This document shows positions 1-7,124 of a DNA stretch of 45,227 bases, piece by piece (positions within the stretch are counted from its first letter, which is position 1; the number at the start of each line of letters is the position of its first letter). Source of the DNA: Clostridiales bacterium (GTDB lineage Bacteria; Bacillota; Clostridia; Oscillospirales; QAKW01). The notes under the pieces were generated by a model that saw nothing but the letters and a program-made list of their open reading frames with translations, searched no databases and was not told where the DNA came from. The translations under genes were made by a program, and so were the position numbers. The stretch covers positions 1 to 45,227 of the forward strand of contig QAKW01000001.1 of NCBI GenBank assembly GCA_003343605.1. The letters run 5' to 3'.

Positions 1-23
1 AAATTTATAAAATTCACCACGGC

Positions 24-51
24 TTGAAAAAACTGGCGGATTTGGTATAAT
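24..51 (+). promoter_or_regulatory. Predicted sigma-A promoter for the GtrA-like gene
   Basis: TTGAAA at 24-29 and TATAAT at 46-51 are separated by 16 bases. A TG dinucleotide at 43-44 makes this an extended -10 (TGGTATAAT). The start codon follows about 48 bases downstream. Seen in sequence; activity is inferred. Confidence 0.6.
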
Positions 52-98
52 AATAAAGTAAAAAACAGCAGAATCTGACTTTGGAATGGTGAGGACGT

Positions 99-614
99 AT
101 GAAAAACCTGCATCAGTTCCTTCTGCAGAAACGGGAACGGATACCAGGATTTCTTCGGCCCCTGTACAACAGCCTTATTCTGGGCGATTTGGGGCGGTAT
201 ACGGTGATCGGTGTGAGTACAACGCTGATCAATTATGGAATTTACCTGATTTTTTCATTCAATTTTGATATCAACGCCCTTGAGGGAGCCCGGCAATCGG
301 CTATACTATGGTGGGCGAATGGCACTGCATGGTTTATTTCTGTAACCTTTGCCTTTTTCGGCAACCGGAATTTTGTGTTCAGGGCCAAAAATGTCAGCCG
401 CGGGCGGCGTATCCACCAGTGGATCAGTTTTTACGGCTGGCGGGGGCTGAGTGGTTTTCTGGAAACGGTGTTGTTGAATATTCTGGTAACCCTCGGCAGC
501 CTGCACGATATGGCGGCAAAATTGCTGGCCACTTTATTTGCCATGCTGGTCAATTATTTATCCGGAAAATATTGCACCTTCCGGAAGCCCCGTAAGGATG
601 AAAAGCAGAAATAA
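99..614 (+). CDS. GtrA family membrane protein
   Basis: A 171-residue, strongly hydrophobic protein with about four membrane segments, matching the length and layout of the GtrA family (small membrane proteins thought to help move lipid-linked sugars such as polyprenyl-phosphate-glucose across the membrane, or otherwise act in surface glycan synthesis). Typical features are the early segment YTVIGVSTTLINYGIYLIF and the FFGNRNFVF stretch near residue 90; the tail KYCTFRKPRKDEKQK is basic and probably cytoplasmic. The start at 99 is preceded by a GAGGA-like ribosome binding site; a start at 86 in another frame is rejected. A terminator follows at once, so it looks monocistronic. No glycosyltransferase partner is adjacent, so the substrate is unknown. 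Confidence 0.8.
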   Translation: MKNLHQFLLQKRERIPGFLRPLYNSLILGDLGRYTVIGVSTTLINYGIYLIFSFNFDINALEGARQSAILWWANGTAWFISVTFAFFGNRNFVFRAKNVSRGRRIHQWISFYGWRGLSGFLETVLLNILVTLGSLHDMAAKLLATLFAMLVNYLSGKYCTFRKPRKDEKQK

Positions 615-625
615 CGCGATCAAAG

Positions 626-653
626 GGCGGGCGCTTCAGCGTTCGCCTTTTTT
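626..653 (+). terminator. Intrinsic terminator between the GtrA-like gene and pyk
   Basis: A 9-bp stem (626-634 with 639-647, including two G-U pairs) has a TTCA loop and is followed by six T. It ends only about 20 bases before the pyk start codon and 8 bases before its ribosome binding site. Confidence 0.75.
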
Positions 654-673
654 AGGAAATTGGAGGAATTTGC

Positions 674-2092
674 ATGAGAAAAACAAAAATTGTCTGTACC
701 CTCGGGCCGGCATCTACCAATGAGGAAACGATTACGCAGATGTGCCTGGCCGGCATGAATGTTGCGCGCCTTAACTTTTCACACGGATCCTATGAAGAGC
801 ATCAGCTTCAATTTGATCTGATCAAAAAGGTAAGGGAGAAACTGGGAATGCCGGTTGCAATTCTATTGGATACCAAGGGGCCGGAGTATCGCATTAAAAC
901 TTTTCAAAATGGCCGCATCCATCTGGAAGATGGCGCGCAGTTTACTTTTACGGCCGAAGAGGTGATCGGAGATGAGAGCCGGGTATCCGTTAGCTACAAA
1001 AATCTGGTTCAGGAACTGGAGCCGGGTGACCGCATCTTAGTCAATGATGGAATGGTTGCTTTCCGGGTTGAAAAGATTCAGGGTCAGGATATAATCTGCA
1101 CAACAGAAACCGGGGGAGATCTCTCGGATCGGAAAAGCATGAGCTTTCCGAATAAAACGCTCAAACAACCCTATCTCAGCGAGCAGGATAAAGAGGATAT
1201 TCTTTTTGGGATTCGCAACGGCGTTGATTTTATTGCCTGTTCGTTTGTATCCTGCCGGCAGGATTTGCTGGATGTGCGAAAATTTATTCGTGCAAACGGA
1301 AACGGCAGCACGGATTTGATTGCAAAGATTGAAAATCAGGCGGGCGTTGATCATATTGAGGAAATCTGCCGCGAGAGCGACGGCATCATGGTGGCACGCG
1401 GCGACATGGGGGTAGAGATTCCCTTTGAAGAGCTGCCGGCTATTCAGAAACGGATTATAACCGTTTGCCGGAAGCTGGGTAAGCGTACCATTACGGCAAC
1501 AGAAATGCTGGAATCGATGATTCATAATCCCCGCCCGACCAGAGCCGAGATATCAGACGTTGCCAATGCGGTTTACGATGGTACCAGCGCGATTATGCTT
1601 TCCGGGGAGACGGCTGCCGGCAAATATCCGGTAAGAACGGTTCAGACCATGGCGCGCATCGCAGAGAAAACAGAGCAGAACATCTCTTATGCAAAACGCT
1701 TCCATAATAATGAATTTATTATCAAGAACCCGGTTGACGCCATCTCCCATGCAACCTGTGGGATGGCGATGGATCTGGATGCAAAGGCGATCGTGGTCTG
1801 TTCCCTTTCCGGGATCACTGCACGAATGGTTTCGCGCTACCGCTGCCCGATCGATATTATCGGCCTTACCGCCAATGAACGAACATTTCGAAAATTGGCG
1901 CTTTCCTGGGGCGTTACCCCCGTATTGGGCAAGATGGTAACGAATCTCGGAGATCTATTCGAAGAGGCGAAAAAAGAGGCCTGCAATGAATTTGGCCTCC
2001 GGGAGGGCGATACCATTGTTGTAACCGGCGGTGTTATTAACGGAGAATCCGGCAATACAAACCTGATCAAGGTTGAAACCATCGAACAATAA
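674..2092 (+). CDS. pyk: Pyruvate kinase
   Basis: Catalyses phosphoenolpyruvate + ADP to pyruvate + ATP, the last step of glycolysis, in the cytoplasm. The 472-residue length is that of the core enzyme (A, B and C domains) without the extra C-terminal PEP-utilising-like domain found in Bacillus Pyk. Visible motifs are the N-terminal TKIVCTLGPAS, NFSHGSYEEH, the substrate/metal region DTKGPEYR, the active-site signature AKIENQAGVDHIEEI, VARGDMGVEIP, and TATEMLESMIHNPRPTRAEISDVANAVYDG. The start has GGAGG at 662-666. A terminator hairpin sits directly before the ribosome binding site and another follows the stop. The promoter is not obvious: transcription either starts inside the upstream gene and passes the hairpin, or the hairpin attenuates it. 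The family assignment is certain. Confidence 0.97.
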   Translation: MRKTKIVCTLGPASTNEETITQMCLAGMNVARLNFSHGSYEEHQLQFDLIKKVREKLGMPVAILLDTKGPEYRIKTFQNGRIHLEDGAQFTFTAEEVIGDESRVSVSYKNLVQELEPGDRILVNDGMVAFRVEKIQGQDIICTTETGGDLSDRKSMSFPNKTLKQPYLSEQDKEDILFGIRNGVDFIACSFVSCRQDLLDVRKFIRANGNGSTDLIAKIENQAGVDHIEEICRESDGIMVARGDMGVEIPFEELPAIQKRIITVCRKLGKRTITATEMLESMIHNPRPTRAEISDVANAVYDGTSAIMLSGETAAGKYPVRTVQTMARIAEKTEQNISYAKRFHNNEFIIKNPVDAISHATCGMAMDLDAKAIVVCSLSGITARMVSRYRCPIDIIGLTANERTFRKLALSWGVTPVLGKMVTNLGDLFEEAKKEACNEFGLREGDTIVVTGGVINGESGNTNLIKVETIEQ

Positions 2093-2122
2093 AAAGCAGG
2101 GGCCTTCAGGCCCCTGCTTTTT
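2091..2122. terminator. Bidirectional intrinsic terminator
   Basis: A perfect 9-bp GC-rich stem (2096-2104 with 2109-2117), TTCA loop, A5 on the left and T5 on the right. It can stop pyk from the left and the PHP gene from the right. Confidence 0.9.
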
Positions 2123-2126
2123 ATTG

Positions 2127-3023
2127 TTATATTCTGTTTAGCTGACGCACCCAGGCAGTTATTTCTTCGATGGGAACGACTTTTTCAAAGCCTTTCATTC
2201 CCAGAACATTGCCGTATTGCCGGCTTCGCTGATCATTGTGAAAATCGCTGCCGGCGCTGCAGATCAGATGATATTTACGGCATAACGCCAGTAAATCCTG
2301 CCGCTGCGTTGCGTTAAAGGTCAGGTAATAGGCTTCCAGCCCGTCAAGGTGAGCACTTTCAATCATTTCTTCCAGCATATGTTGCACTGTTTCATCATAA
2401 GAGCAGGGATGTGCCAGAATGGAACGTCCCCCGCTCTCGTGAATAAAGGCGCATACCTCCTGCAGAGAAGGAACAATTCCCTCCTCGCTTATAAAATAAG
2501 GACTGTTGGGATTGAACACCTCGCTGCGGGAAAAACACTTATGGTCGCCATGCGAGGCAGGATTGGAATACTTTGCAATATTCTCTGCATACCGGTCCAG
2601 CTCGGTGAAGATGGTGCGGCGGCTGTCATAGCCAAGCTGCATGGCGGCTCGAACTCTTTTTTCATCAAACAGAAATCCACGCTGGCGGTAGCAGGCAATT
2701 AACTTTTCCAGCTCCCATTTTCGCTTTTCCTGCAAGGTCATATAATGCGTTTCGATATAAGCGGCGGCTGTTTCAGGATCGATGCCATAGCCTAAAACCT
2801 CAATGCCGCAGCCATTGAAATGTGCGCTGTATTCACATCCGGGCAGGATCTCACCAGAAAAAAGTGCACGAACCCCGGGATCTGAAAGCGCCTGATAAGC
2901 ACCCACGGAATAATGATCGGTAATGGAAATCAGCTCCAGTTTCAGTTTTTCACAGGCGCGTAGCAATTCGGGTGTGGTGAGTGCTCCGTCAGAAGCAACG
3001 GTATGCATATGCAGATCAATCAA
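2127..3023 (-). CDS. PHP domain phosphoesterase
   Basis: A 298-residue member of the PHP (polymerase and histidinol phosphatase) family, metal-dependent phosphoesterases. N-terminal MIDLHMHTVASDG carries the HxH metal motif, followed by ITDHYS near residue 37. ILAHPCSY near residue 200 and GSDFHNDQRSRQYG near residue 258 carry further expected metal ligands. The overall length and motif order resemble the YciV/RNase AM branch, which hydrolyses 3',5'-nucleotide bisphosphates and trims 5' ends of RNA, but the exact substrate cannot be read from sequence. Its start overlaps the stop of the upstream PLP enzyme gene, so the two are translated from one message; a bidirectional terminator ends the operon. 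Confidence 0.85.
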   Translation of the reverse strand: MIDLHMHTVASDGALTTPELLRACEKLKLELISITDHYSVGAYQALSDPGVRALFSGEILPGCEYSAHFNGCGIEVLGYGIDPETAAAYIETHYMTLQEKRKWELEKLIACYRQRGFLFDEKRVRAAMQLGYDSRRTIFTELDRYAENIAKYSNPASHGDHKCFSRSEVFNPNSPYFISEEGIVPSLQEVCAFIHESGGRSILAHPCSYDETVQHMLEEMIESAHLDGLEAYYLTFNATQRQDLLALCRKYHLICSAGSDFHNDQRSRQYGNVLGMKGFEKVVPIEEITAWVRQLNRI

Positions 3024-4251
3024 TGCTCATTTCCTCCATAGCGCGCAGGATGCCCAGCCGGCCGCTTTCAAACGTCAGCCCCCCCTGCAGAAAAGCGGTA
3101 TAAGGCGGTTTCATCGGTCCATCAGCGGAAAGCTCAATAGAGGCACCCATCACAAACGCGCCCGCCGCCATCACAACCGGCGCGTCATATCCCGGCATAT
3201 CCCATGCCTCCGGGGTCACAAAACTGTCAACCGGGGAACCGGACTGAATGCCCTTGCAAAACGCCAGCAGCCGTTCCGGTGACTGAAGCGCGATGGTCTG
3301 GATAATATCATAGCGGGGATCAAGCGGGCCGGGAGAGGTTTCAAATCCCAGCGCCTCACACATGGCTGCCGCATAGATTGCGGTTTTTTTAGCCTGTAAA
3401 ACCGTGTGGGGAGCCAGAAATAAACCCTGGTAAAGTTCCCTTAGAATCTGCAGGGTACAGCCGCTCTCCCGCCCGATACCGGGAGAAGTCAGCCGACTGG
3501 CGCATCGCGCTACCAGTGCGGCTTTGCCTGCAATATAACCACCGGTGGGTGCGATGCCGCCCCCTGGATTTTTGATGAGGGATCCCGCCATAAGATCTGC
3601 ACCATAAAAGGCGGGCTCATGCTGCTCGCAAAATTCCCCGTAGCAGTTATCCACCATAACCACCGCGTCCGGCAGCCGCTGATGGACAAACGCGGCGAGT
3701 TCACCGATTTGCGCAGCCGAGAGGGTAGGTCGATTCTGATATCCTTTGGATTTTTGAACAAATACCATGCGAATACCTGGCTCTTTTAACGCGGTGTCCA
3801 ATGCTTCATAGTTGATTTTACCCTCGATCAAATCTAGCTGACGGTAGCCGATTCCGAACTCCTTGAGCGAACCTTCGCCCTGATTTTGGCTCAGGCCGAT
3901 CACATCGTCCAGCGTATCATAGGGCTTGCCGGTAACCGAAAGAAGCAAATCTCCCGGGCGAAGAATACCGAAAAGCGCAACAGTCAGCGTATGTGTTCCG
4001 GAGATAAACTGCGGCCGCACCAGGCAATCTTCGCTCTCCAGCGCATAGGCAAAAACTTTATCCAGCGTATCCCGCCCGCGATCGCCGTAGCCATAGCCGG
4101 TGGATCCTGCAAAATGAACTTCACTGACCCGTTCCCTGCGAAACGCCTCCATCACCCGTTCTGTTACAAAAAAGGCGGTTTTCTCCGCCTCAGAAAATGC
4201 AGGTGCGGCAATCTGCATTGCTTTTTGGTCTGCTTCCTTAATATTCATCAT
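3016..4251 (-). CDS. PLP-dependent 'aluminium resistance'/methionine gamma-lyase-like protein (YnbB family)
   Basis: A 411-residue fold-type I PLP enzyme of the YnbB family, often annotated as aluminium resistance protein or methionine gamma-lyase family protein. Cys/Met-metabolism enzymes of this fold eliminate or exchange sulfur-linked side chains; the true substrate of this branch is not established. SGTHTLTVALFGILRPGD (about residues 84-101) is the cofactor phosphate region, VMVDNCYGEF holds the pyridine-nitrogen aspartate, and Lys227 in SLIKNPGGG is the likely Schiff-base lysine. Start 4251 has AAGGAGGG seven bases upstream; Met2 is an alternative. It is the first gene of a two-gene operon with the PHP protein and has a strong promoter (4278-4306). 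Confidence 0.82.
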   Translation of the reverse strand: MMNIKEADQKAMQIAAPAFSEAEKTAFFVTERVMEAFRRERVSEVHFAGSTGYGYGDRGRDTLDKVFAYALESEDCLVRPQFISGTHTLTVALFGILRPGDLLLSVTGKPYDTLDDVIGLSQNQGEGSLKEFGIGYRQLDLIEGKINYEALDTALKEPGIRMVFVQKSKGYQNRPTLSAAQIGELAAFVHQRLPDAVVMVDNCYGEFCEQHEPAFYGADLMAGSLIKNPGGGIAPTGGYIAGKAALVARCASRLTSPGIGRESGCTLQILRELYQGLFLAPHTVLQAKKTAIYAAAMCEALGFETSPGPLDPRYDIIQTIALQSPERLLAFCKGIQSGSPVDSFVTPEAWDMPGYDAPVVMAAGAFVMGASIELSADGPMKPPYTAFLQGGLTFESGRLGILRAMEEMSID

Positions 4252-4277
4252 TCCGGTGCCCTCCTTTTCAGAAAAGT

Positions 4278-4306
4278 ATTATACACCCAAGTAGAAAAAA
4301 CGTCAA
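4278..4306 (-). promoter_or_regulatory. Predicted sigma-A promoter for the YnbB-type gene
   Basis: Read on the minus strand: TTGACG (4301-4306), 17-base spacer, TATAAT (4278-4283). The start codon is 26 bases downstream of the -10. Confidence 0.75.
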
Positions 4307-4333
4307 TAAAGGCTTCCTTTTTTTGGGGAAACA

Positions 4334-4342
4334 TGCTATACT
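4334..4342 (+). promoter_or_regulatory. Predicted extended -10 promoter for the rhaB-like gene
   Basis: TGCTATACT is an extended -10 element about 35 bases before the rhamnulokinase start. No good -35 box is visible; the region upstream is T-rich. It is back-to-back with the minus-strand promoter at 4278-4306. Confidence 0.4.
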
Positions 4343-4376
4343 AATAAAATAATAAACTAGAGGAGCGATTGCATCA

Positions 4377-5786
4377 ATGAGAGTACTGGCATTCGATTTT
4401 GGCGCGTCCAGCGGCAGAGCCATGGCCGCAACATTGGAAAACGGAAAAATTAAAATGGAAGAAATTCACCGGTTTTCCAATGATCCGGTTCAAATCGGGA
4501 ATACTTTTTACTGGGATGTATACCGTCTGTTTTTTGAAATTAAGCAGGGGCTGATGAAAGCCGGACCGGTAGACAGTGTTGGAATCGATACCTGGGGTGT
4601 TGATTTTGGCCTGATCGATGCAAGCGGAAGGCTGATCGGTCCGCCGCGCCATTATCGGGATTCCGCATATGCCAAAATCGGCCCCGGCTTTTTCAAACAG
4701 ATTTCCGAAGAAGAGATTTATGAGCTTACCGGCGTGCCTTATCTGCCCTTTAATACGCTTTATCAGCTGTTTACGCTCAAACAGGAACAGCCCTGGATGT
4801 TTGACGCGGCTAAAACACTGCTGCTGATGCCGGATCTGTTCGGTTATTTTCTGACCGGCGAAAAGAATGCCGATTTTTCAAATGTTTCAACCACCTCTCT
4901 TATGAACGTGCGCAGTAAACACTGGGATGCCCGCCTGGTGAGAGCGCTGAATCTGGATTCTTCGCTCTTTCCCGAGATTACCTACGCCGGCCGTATTTTG
5001 GGAACAATTACGCCGGCTCTTGCGGAGGAGCTGATGATTCCGCAGGCAAAGGTCATTACCGTTGGATCCCATGATACGGCAAGCGCCGTGCTGGCCGTTC
5101 CCGCAGAGCCCGGGGAAGAGGCGGCCTTTATCAGCTGCGGCACCTGGAGCCTGCTGGGCTGCGAAATGGATCAGCCGATTACCAGCGCCAATGCGCGCAG
5201 AGCGCGCTTATCCAACGAGGGCGGTGCTTATGGTAATGTCCGGTTTCTGCGTAATATTATGGGGCTTTGGCTGATTCAGGAGACCAAACGCTTCTTTAAA
5301 AAGCAGGGAAAGGATTATTCATTTGAAGATCTGAAAAATATGGCCTTGAAAAGTACGATGGATGCAGTAATTGATGTAGACGATGAACGCCTGTCACCGC
5401 CGGGAGATATGCCTGCAAGAATTCGCGCCATCTGCCGGGAGAACGGTCTGCCTGTTCCTGAAACGGATGGAGACGTGATGCGGGTGATCTATTACAGTCT
5501 GGCGGAAAAATATAAAGAGGCGGTTGCACATCTGGCGGCGGTGACCGGGAAACGGTTTACCTCCCTTCGTATGGTGGGCGGCGGTATTCAGGATACACTG
5601 CTTTGCCAGCTCTCGGCCGATGCAACCGGTCTGCCGGTTTATGCGGGGCCGGTTGAAGCAACAGTATTGGGGAATCTTTCCGTTCAGCTGATTGCCCTTG
5701 GCGTGGTATCGGGTGTAGACGAGGCCAGAAGGCTGATTGCCGCCTCTTTCCCAGTGAAAACCTATTTGCCTGAAAAATCGAAATAA
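4377..5786 (+). CDS. rhaB: Rhamnulokinase (FGGY family)
   Basis: Phosphorylates L-rhamnulose to L-rhamnulose 1-phosphate with ATP. The 469-residue length fits RhaB. The ATP-binding N-terminus is LAFDFGASSGRAM, IDTWGVDFGLID carries the conserved sugar-binding region, DLFGYFLTGEKNADFSNVST is typical of rhamnulokinases, SHDTASAV (about residues 228-235) contains the likely catalytic Asp, and MVGGGIQDTLLCQ is the C-terminal nucleotide motif. Ribosome binding site AGAGGAG lies upstream. No rhamnose isomerase, aldolase, transporter or regulator is next to it; the following gene is a lipoprotein 12 bases downstream. The FGGY assignment is firm; rhamnulose as substrate is family inference. Confidence 0.9.
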   Translation: MRVLAFDFGASSGRAMAATLENGKIKMEEIHRFSNDPVQIGNTFYWDVYRLFFEIKQGLMKAGPVDSVGIDTWGVDFGLIDASGRLIGPPRHYRDSAYAKIGPGFFKQISEEEIYELTGVPYLPFNTLYQLFTLKQEQPWMFDAAKTLLLMPDLFGYFLTGEKNADFSNVSTTSLMNVRSKHWDARLVRALNLDSSLFPEITYAGRILGTITPALAEELMIPQAKVITVGSHDTASAVLAVPAEPGEEAAFISCGTWSLLGCEMDQPITSANARRARLSNEGGAYGNVRFLRNIMGLWLIQETKRFFKKQGKDYSFEDLKNMALKSTMDAVIDVDDERLSPPGDMPARIRAICRENGLPVPETDGDVMRVIYYSLAEKYKEAVAHLAAVTGKRFTSLRMVGGGIQDTLLCQLSADATGLPVYAGPVEATVLGNLSVQLIALGVVSGVDEARRLIAASFPVKTYLPEKSK

Positions 5787-5798
5787 GAGGAACAGACG

Positions 5799-6719
5799 AT
5801 GAAAAAACGCTTTTTATTCTGGTTGGCAATGCTGGCTGTATTATGCACCTTTACCGGATGCCAGTCCAAGCTGCCAACCGTAGAAGATACCTTCTCTACT
5901 GCAGTTAGCTGGGGGAACTATCTGGCTGCCGAGCAGGGAGAATATCTGGCGATGCGCGGAGAAAAGGACGGTAAGCCCGGGTTGATCCTTTATCATAAGC
6001 CTGGGCAAAAAGCCTATTTTTTACTGGAGGGAGATGTTTACCAAATCGGGCTGCTCGGCAATCGGGTTTTTTATAAAATCCGGGAAACGAACGATCTGCA
6101 TTGCTTTACGTTATCTACCAGGGAAGATGCGCTTTTGGAAGAGGACGTTTATGCCTACCAGGTTCACGGCAATACCCTCTATTTTATAAAGAAGGAGCGC
6201 GGAAATTATTATTATACCATCGATCTCCAGACCGGAACAAAAGGAACGGTGGAAACCGGTTATACGGTAGACAGCCTATATCTGACAGACTATGGCTTTT
6301 ATTATTATGACGATGGACGAGATCTGCTGATGGTGCGCCCAGCCGATAATAATCTCGACCGGATCGTCTATAAGGGAAACAGTGAAACTGTGCGGGATGT
6401 AATCTCTCTTGGCGGCGCCGATATAGCGTTTCTGGCGACCAATGACAACACCGGGGTGGTCACCCTTATTTCCTATAAAGCTTCTGAGAATAAGACTACC
6501 GAACATCTCTCCGGCAGTTTCACCCATTTCAATGTGGCGAAGGGGCATGCGGTGGTAATCGAAAACCAGACGATTTACGCAGTGGACGCCGCAAATAAAA
6601 AAACCTATACCTGGGGCTCAGTAGATTCATTTGAGAATATTGAAATTATGAGCGATTGTGTGATTCTTTATAATGGGAATAAGGCCGGAATCCAATATTA
6701 CCCCGAAACAGAAGAATAA
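5799..6719 (+). CDS. Predicted lipoprotein of unknown function
   Basis: A 306-residue exported protein. A basic start (MKKR), a hydrophobic stretch and the lipobox FTGC predict lipidation at Cys21 and anchoring to the outer face of the membrane. The rest is rich in Tyr, Asp and short beta-like repeats (for example YTIDLQTGTKG, YYYDDGRDLLMV, FENIEIMSDCVILYNG), which suggests a beta-propeller-like WD/DUF5050-type fold, but no catalytic motif was recognised. It starts 12 bases after rhaB with an AGAGGA ribosome binding site, so it is probably co-transcribed, and ends at a strong hairpin. Function unknown; a sugar-sensing or binding role is only a guess from its neighbour. Confidence 0.7.
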   Translation: MKKRFLFWLAMLAVLCTFTGCQSKLPTVEDTFSTAVSWGNYLAAEQGEYLAMRGEKDGKPGLILYHKPGQKAYFLLEGDVYQIGLLGNRVFYKIRETNDLHCFTLSTREDALLEEDVYAYQVHGNTLYFIKKERGNYYYTIDLQTGTKGTVETGYTVDSLYLTDYGFYYYDDGRDLLMVRPADNNLDRIVYKGNSETVRDVISLGGADIAFLATNDNTGVVTLISYKASENKTTEHLSGSFTHFNVAKGHAVVIENQTIYAVDAANKKTYTWGSVDSFENIEIMSDCVILYNGNKAGIQYYPETEE

Positions 6720-6722
6720 AAA

Positions 6723-6760
6723 GGGAGCCGCGTTTTTTATAAAAAACGCGGCTCCCTTTT
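6723..6760. terminator. Bidirectional intrinsic terminator
   Basis: A perfect 16-bp inverted repeat around a central AT (6723-6738 with 6741-6756), followed by T4. It separates the lipoprotein gene from the convergent ireB, whose stop codon overlaps the T-tract. Confidence 0.9.
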
Positions 6761-7004
6761 AATTTTCCAGATAAAATTTAACCAATTCGCCCAGCAGCTC
6801 ATCCCGGTCGATTTTCCGGATCAGAGCACGGGCGTTATTGTGATTGGTGATATAGGTGGGATCTTCACTCAGGATATAACCAACAATCTGATTCAGGGGG
6901 TTATAGCCTTTTTCCTTCAACGCGCTGTAAACCGCTGTCAGGACTTCTTTCATTTCCATCTTTTCATCATTTCTGATTTTAAAAGATTGCGTTTCTTCCA
7001 GCAT
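6759..7004 (-). CDS. ireB: IreB family regulatory phosphoprotein (UPF0297)
   Basis: A small cytoplasmic protein of the IreB/UPF0297 family. In Enterococcus faecalis, IreB is phosphorylated by the PASTA kinase IreK, dephosphorylated by IreP, and negatively controls cephalosporin resistance. Conserved stretches are EVLTAVYSALKEKGYNP, NQIVGYILSEDPTYIT and NARALIRKIDRDELL. The ATG at 7004 is preferred because AGGAGG is 8 bases upstream; the ATG at 7010 would be only 2 bases from it. In many Firmicutes this gene precedes ruvX and a YrzB-type gene; here it stands alone with its own promoter and a terminator just after the stop. Family assignment is strong; role by homology. Confidence 0.92.
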   Translation of the reverse strand: MLEETQSFKIRNDEKMEMKEVLTAVYSALKEKGYNPLNQIVGYILSEDPTYITNHNNARALIRKIDRDELLGELVKFYLEN

Positions 7005-7044
7005 TTTCATAACCTCCTGTAAAAATATTAAACTTCTTTTTCTT

Positions 7045-7073
7045 ATTATACACCGGCGCTTGCCAGATTACAA
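7045..7073 (-). promoter_or_regulatory. Predicted sigma-A promoter for ireB
   Basis: On the minus strand TTGTAA (7068-7073), 17-base spacer, TATAAT (7045-7050). Confidence 0.65.
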
Positions 7074-7091
7074 GAAATTTTTTCAGGGAAA

Positions 7092-7116
7092 GGCGCACGG
7101 TGTTTTCGTGCGCCTT
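7092..7116 (-). terminator. Possible terminator of the pheST operon
   Basis: An 8-bp perfect GC-rich stem (7092-7099 with 7107-7114) lies just after the pheT stop. On the minus strand only three T follow directly, so termination may be partial. Confidence 0.45.
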
Positions 7117-7124
7117 GATCGCCG

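Noticed and set aside
1037..1525. A 162-codon antisense frame in pyk
   Set aside because: Shadow of a well-supported gene, with no domain signal.
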